From Christensenella sp. UBA1385 (GTDB lineage Bacteria > Bacillota > Clostridia > Christensenellales > Aristaeellaceae), in contig DBQV01000065.1 of NCBI GenBank assembly GCA_002305755.1, forward strand, positions 1 through 7,609: a DNA stretch of 7,609 nt, given 5' to 3'. The position numbers and the translations under genes are program-made. The notes below the pieces were generated by a model. It worked only from the letters and a program-made list of their open reading frames with translations. It was not told where the DNA came from and did not search any database. Shown piece after piece: positions 5,126-7,609 of the stretch; position 1 is the first letter of the stretch, and the number at the start of each line of letters is the position of its first letter.

Positions 5126-6661
5126 ATGAAGCAACTGTTTTTCAAACGCCTGTCGGCGCTCGCGCTCGCGCTGACGCTGATCGTCCTTTCTCCTGCCTCT
5201 CTGGCCTCCTCCGACGGGGAGAAGATGTTCAATGTCGCTCTCACCGCGCCCTTTACGGGCTTCGACCCTCTGCGCACCAATGACGCCGCCTCCACCTATG
5301 TCAACGCGCAGATCTACGAGACGCTCTACCGCATCGCGCCCGATGGCAGCTACACCCCGCTGCTGGCGGAATCTCTTCCCGAGTTTTCCGATGACGGCCT
5401 CTCCGCCACCATCAAGCTGCGCGAGGGCATCAGCTTCCATGACGGCACGCCCTTCAACGCCGAGGCGGTGAAGTACACCTTCAGCCTGATCCAGGATCCG
5501 AACTTCGGTTCCAGCCGCGCCTCCATCGTGGCCTCCATCGACACCATGGAGGTGCTGGACGAGTACACCATCAAGCTCAACCTCAAGTATGAGGACGGCG
5601 TGCTGCTGGCCAAGCTGGCACACACCAACAGCGCCATCGTCTCCCCCACCGCGCAGGCCAACCAGGACCTGATGGTGCAGCCCGTGGGCACCGGGCCCTA
5701 CCTGTTCGTCAGCTCCGTCTCCGGCTCGAACGTCGTACTCAAGGCCAATGAGGAATACTGGGGTGGCGCTCCCGCGATCAAGAACGTGACCATGACCATC
5801 ATCTCTGAGGAGTCCACGGCCATCGCGCGCATGGAAACGGGCGAGGCGGACTTCATGCCCAACGTGACCGTGCAGCAGGTGCCGCGCCTTCAGGGCATTT
5901 CCGGCGTTACCTTCGCCACCTCGCCCTCGGCGCAGATCTTTTACATCATGCTGCGGCCCAACAGCTATGTGAACCCCGTGATGGGCAACCCCCTGTTCCG
6001 ACAGGCGCTGGCCATGGCCTTTGATACCGAAGGCTACACCGAGTTCGTCATGGAAGGCTACGCCTCCCACTCAGCCAGCGTGATCGGCCCCAACGTGTTC
6101 GGCTACACCGAGGCCGCCGAAGGCTTCGGCTACAAGTACGACCCGGAGGCTGCCCGCGCCATCATCGAGGAAAACGGCTGGCAGAACGAGGAGATCAAGT
6201 TCCTGGTGCCCAGCACGCCAGCCTACACGCCGATGGGCGAATACTTCCAGTCCAACCTGCAGGAGGTCGGCCTCACCAACGTGCAGATCGAGTCCATCGA
6301 TTGGTCGGCCTGGCTGACAGAGAGCAAGGCGGACAACCGCTTTGACATTTCCCTGGCCGCCTGGTCCAACGTAACGCGCGACGGCACCGAGCTGCTGGAG
6401 CCCAACTGGGACAGCAAGGTCAGCTCCCGCAGCCGCATCGACAGCGAGGAGTTTGACGCGCTGGTGAAGGAGAGCAAGACCACCAGCGACCGGGAGCTGC
6501 GCCTTGCCAAGCTGGAGGCCGCCAACAAGTACCTGCTGGACATGGCGGTCGTCGTGCCTGTGTACAACGGCCAGAACCTGTTTGCCTACAACAACGCCTA
6601 CGAGGGCGTGACCCGCGACGTGGGCGGCACCTTCTACCTGAAGGACATCACCCTTAAGTAA
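5126..6661 (+). CDS. ABC transporter solute-binding protein, family 5 (peptide-type)
   Basis: A 511-residue extracytoplasmic receptor that captures the substrate and delivers it to the DppBC-type channel. The start is ATG 5126, with AAGGAG (5113-5118) 7 nt upstream; an in-frame ATG-less extension to 5075 lies before the ribosome binding site and is not part of the gene. A signal peptide is clear: basic MKQLFFKR, hydrophobic core LSALALALTLIVL (9-21), and a likely cleavage after ASLA (24-27). There is no lipobox cysteine, and the whole protein contains no cysteine, so it is not a lipoprotein. Family 5 signatures: FDPL near the mature N-terminus (46-49), LREGISFHDGTPFNAEAVKYTF (98-119), PVGTGPYLF (186-194), and NPLFRQALAMAFD about 100 residues later. 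Length fits the family (500-550). Placing the receptor between permeases and ATPase is a common order in Clostridia. Substrate class: oligopeptide, dipeptide or similar; not resolved. Confidence 0.93.
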   Translation: MKQLFFKRLSALALALTLIVLSPASLASSDGEKMFNVALTAPFTGFDPLRTNDAASTYVNAQIYETLYRIAPDGSYTPLLAESLPEFSDDGLSATIKLREGISFHDGTPFNAEAVKYTFSLIQDPNFGSSRASIVASIDTMEVLDEYTIKLNLKYEDGVLLAKLAHTNSAIVSPTAQANQDLMVQPVGTGPYLFVSSVSGSNVVLKANEEYWGGAPAIKNVTMTIISEESTAIARMETGEADFMPNVTVQQVPRLQGISGVTFATSPSAQIFYIMLRPNSYVNPVMGNPLFRQALAMAFDTEGYTEFVMEGYASHSASVIGPNVFGYTEAAEGFGYKYDPEAARAIIEENGWQNEEIKFLVPSTPAYTPMGEYFQSNLQEVGLTNVQIESIDWSAWLTESKADNRFDISLAAWSNVTRDGTELLEPNWDSKVSSRSRIDSEEFDALVKESKTTSDRELRLAKLEAANKYLLDMAVVVPVYNGQNLFAYNNAYEGVTRDVGGTFYLKDITLK

Positions 6662-6676
6662 ATCACATGTTCCCCT

Positions 6677-6713
6677 CCTCTCCCGCCGCGGGCCGCGCCC
6701 TCGGCGGGAGAGG
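6677..6713 (+). ncRNA. Very stable intercistronic hairpin after the binding-protein gene
   Basis: CCTCTCCCGCCG (6677-6688) and CGGCGGGAGAGG (6702-6713) form a perfect 12-bp stem. Inside the 13-nt loop GGGC and GCCC pair again (6690-6693 with 6697-6700), leaving a 3-nt loop and one C-T mismatch. It begins 15 nt after the binding-protein stop and ends 24 nt before the ATPase start. It is followed by TATCCGACC, not by U residues, so it is not a classical terminator. In comparable operons (malE-malF of E. coli is the well-known case) such hairpins stop 3' exonucleases and raise the level of the binding-protein message over the downstream genes; that role here is inference. A Rho-dependent or partial terminator is the alternative. 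Confidence 0.7.
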
Positions 6714-6737
6714 TATCCGACCGAAAGGAAGCGCTTC

Positions 6738-7609
6738 ATGGAAAAGACATTGGAAGTCAAGGATCTGACGGCCACCTTCCGCATCGGGCAGAAGGATTAT
6801 CAGGTGCTGCGCGGCGTTTCCTTTGACATCAGGCGCGGCGAAACGCTGTGCATGGTGGGCGAATCGGGCTGCGGCAAATCCGTCACCACGCTGGCGGTGA
6901 TGGACCTGCTGCCCCTCAATGGCAAGGTAGTATCCGGCTCCATCAAGTTGGACGGCCAGGAGCTGACCCATCTTGGCAAAAAGCAGCGAAACGCCCTGCG
7001 CGGGGCCAAGATGGGCATGATCTTTCAGGAGCCCATGACCGCGCTCAACCCGCTGCTCACCATCGGTTATCAGATGGCAGAGGGGCTGCGCCACCACAGG
7101 GGGCTGTCCAAAAAAGAGGCCTATGATCTGTGCGAGCAGGCCCTCACGCGCGTGGGCATCGCCAATGCCGGGGCGCGCATGCGCCAGTACCCCTTCCAGC
7201 TCAGCGGCGGTCTGCGCCAGCGCATCATGATCGCGATGGTGCTGTCGCTGCAGCCCAGCCTTCTGATCGCGGACGAGCCCACGACGGCGCTGGATGTGAC
7301 CATCCAAAAGCAGGTGCTGCTGCTGCTGAAGGACCTCAAGAAGGAGATCAGCTCCGGCATCCTGTTCATCACGCACGATCTGGGCGTGGTGGCCGAGATC
7401 GCCGACCGCGTGGCGGTGCTCTACGCCGGCAATAAGGTAGAGGAGGGCCCTGTGAAGGCCATCTTTGAAAGGCCCCTCCATCCCTACACCCAGGGCCTGC
7501 TGGCCGCCGTGCCCAACGTGGATGACGATGATTTTCAGATCAAGGCCATCCCCGGATCCTTCCCCCTGCTGACGGAGGATATACCGGGCTGCCGCTTCCA
7601 CCCCCGCTG
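6738..7609 (+). CDS. dppD: Peptide-type ABC transporter ATP-binding protein, DppD/OppD family (3' end cut by window)
   Basis: The first 290 codons of an ATPase that powers the importer on the cytoplasmic face; typical length is about 320-340 residues, so some 30-50 are missing. Motifs in order: Walker A GESGCGKS (41-48), Q-loop MIFQEPM (94-100, Q97), ABC signature LSGGLRQR (155-162), Walker B LLIADEP with catalytic E180 (175-181), D-loop ALDV (184-187), and H-loop H213 in FITHDLGVV. The oligopeptide-transporter C-terminal extension starts with HPYTQGLL (248-255) and the window ends inside the conserved GCRFHPRC stretch (284-291), a cysteine motif of DppD/OppD proteins associated with an iron-sulfur cluster in some members. 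The signature reads LSGGL where LSGGM or LSGGQ is usual. AAGGAA (6725-6730) lies 7 nt before ATG. It is cotranscribed with the upstream genes. A DppF-like partner ATPase is expected downstream, outside the window. Confidence 0.94.
   Translation, partial: MEKTLEVKDLTATFRIGQKDYQVLRGVSFDIRRGETLCMVGESGCGKSVTTLAVMDLLPLNGKVVSGSIKLDGQELTHLGKKQRNALRGAKMGMIFQEPMTALNPLLTIGYQMAEGLRHHRGLSKKEAYDLCEQALTRVGIANAGARMRQYPFQLSGGLRQRIMIAMVLSLQPSLLIADEPTTALDVTIQKQVLLLLKDLKKEISSGILFITHDLGVVAEIADRVAVLYAGNKVEEGPVKAIFERPLHPYTQGLLAAVPNVDDDDFQIKAIPGSFPLLTEDIPGCRFHPR

Noticed and set aside
3156..5295. Long minus-strand reading frames (over 400 codons each) opposite the permease genes
   Set aside because: They are antisense to clear DppB/DppC genes and rich in H, G, Q, D and A repeats, typical of shadow frames in GC-rich DNA.
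6677..6713. Rho-independent terminator after the binding-protein gene
   Set aside because: The stem is strong but no U-run follows, and the ATPase gene starts 24 nt later with its own ribosome binding site.
5072..7601. Minus-strand frames opposite the binding-protein and ATPase genes
   Set aside because: They are antisense to genes with intact family motifs, and the proteins have biased composition with no domain.

Overview
The window reads as bacterial chromosome, most likely from a GC-rich member of the Clostridia or a related Firmicute. The pointers are strong AGGAGG-type ribosome binding sites before nearly every gene, several GTG starts, classic intrinsic terminators and the families present. 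This is inference from style; no rRNA or other taxonomic marker is present. All recognisable genes belong to known families, and I see no CRISPR array, tRNA, rRNA, insertion sequence or phage gene.

Region 1 (1-1500, minus strand, clearly less GC-rich than the rest) is a two-gene operon: a short-chain dehydrogenase/reductase (1373-621) followed 11 nt later by a TetR-type regulator (609-37). Upstream lies a near-perfect 24-bp palindrome (1471-1494) that is a good candidate operator for the TetR protein.

Region 2 (about 1593-2957, minus strand, GC-rich) is a translationally coupled pair of half-size chromate-transporter (CHR) genes with an ATGA overlap. A strong promoter lies upstream (TTGACA-17-TATGCT, 3038-3010), and two tandem intrinsic terminators (1654-1593) lie downstream after a roughly 185-nt 3' stretch without a convincing gene.

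Region 3 (3111-7609, plus strand, GC-rich) is a peptide-type (Dpp/Opp) ABC importer operon, divergent from the CHR pair. The order is permease (DppB-like), permease (DppC-like), family 5 solute-binding protein, then ATPase (DppD-like, cut by the window end). A second ATPase (DppF-like) would be expected beyond the window. A very stable hairpin without a U-tract (6677-6713) sits between the binding-protein and ATPase genes and may give the binding protein a longer-lived message. The binding protein has a signal peptide but no lipobox cysteine, indeed no cysteine at all, which is unusual for a Gram-positive importer.

No clearly undescribed system is visible. The points most worth a second look are the palindrome, the intercistronic hairpin, the cysteine-free binding protein and the composition step near 1500-1680.
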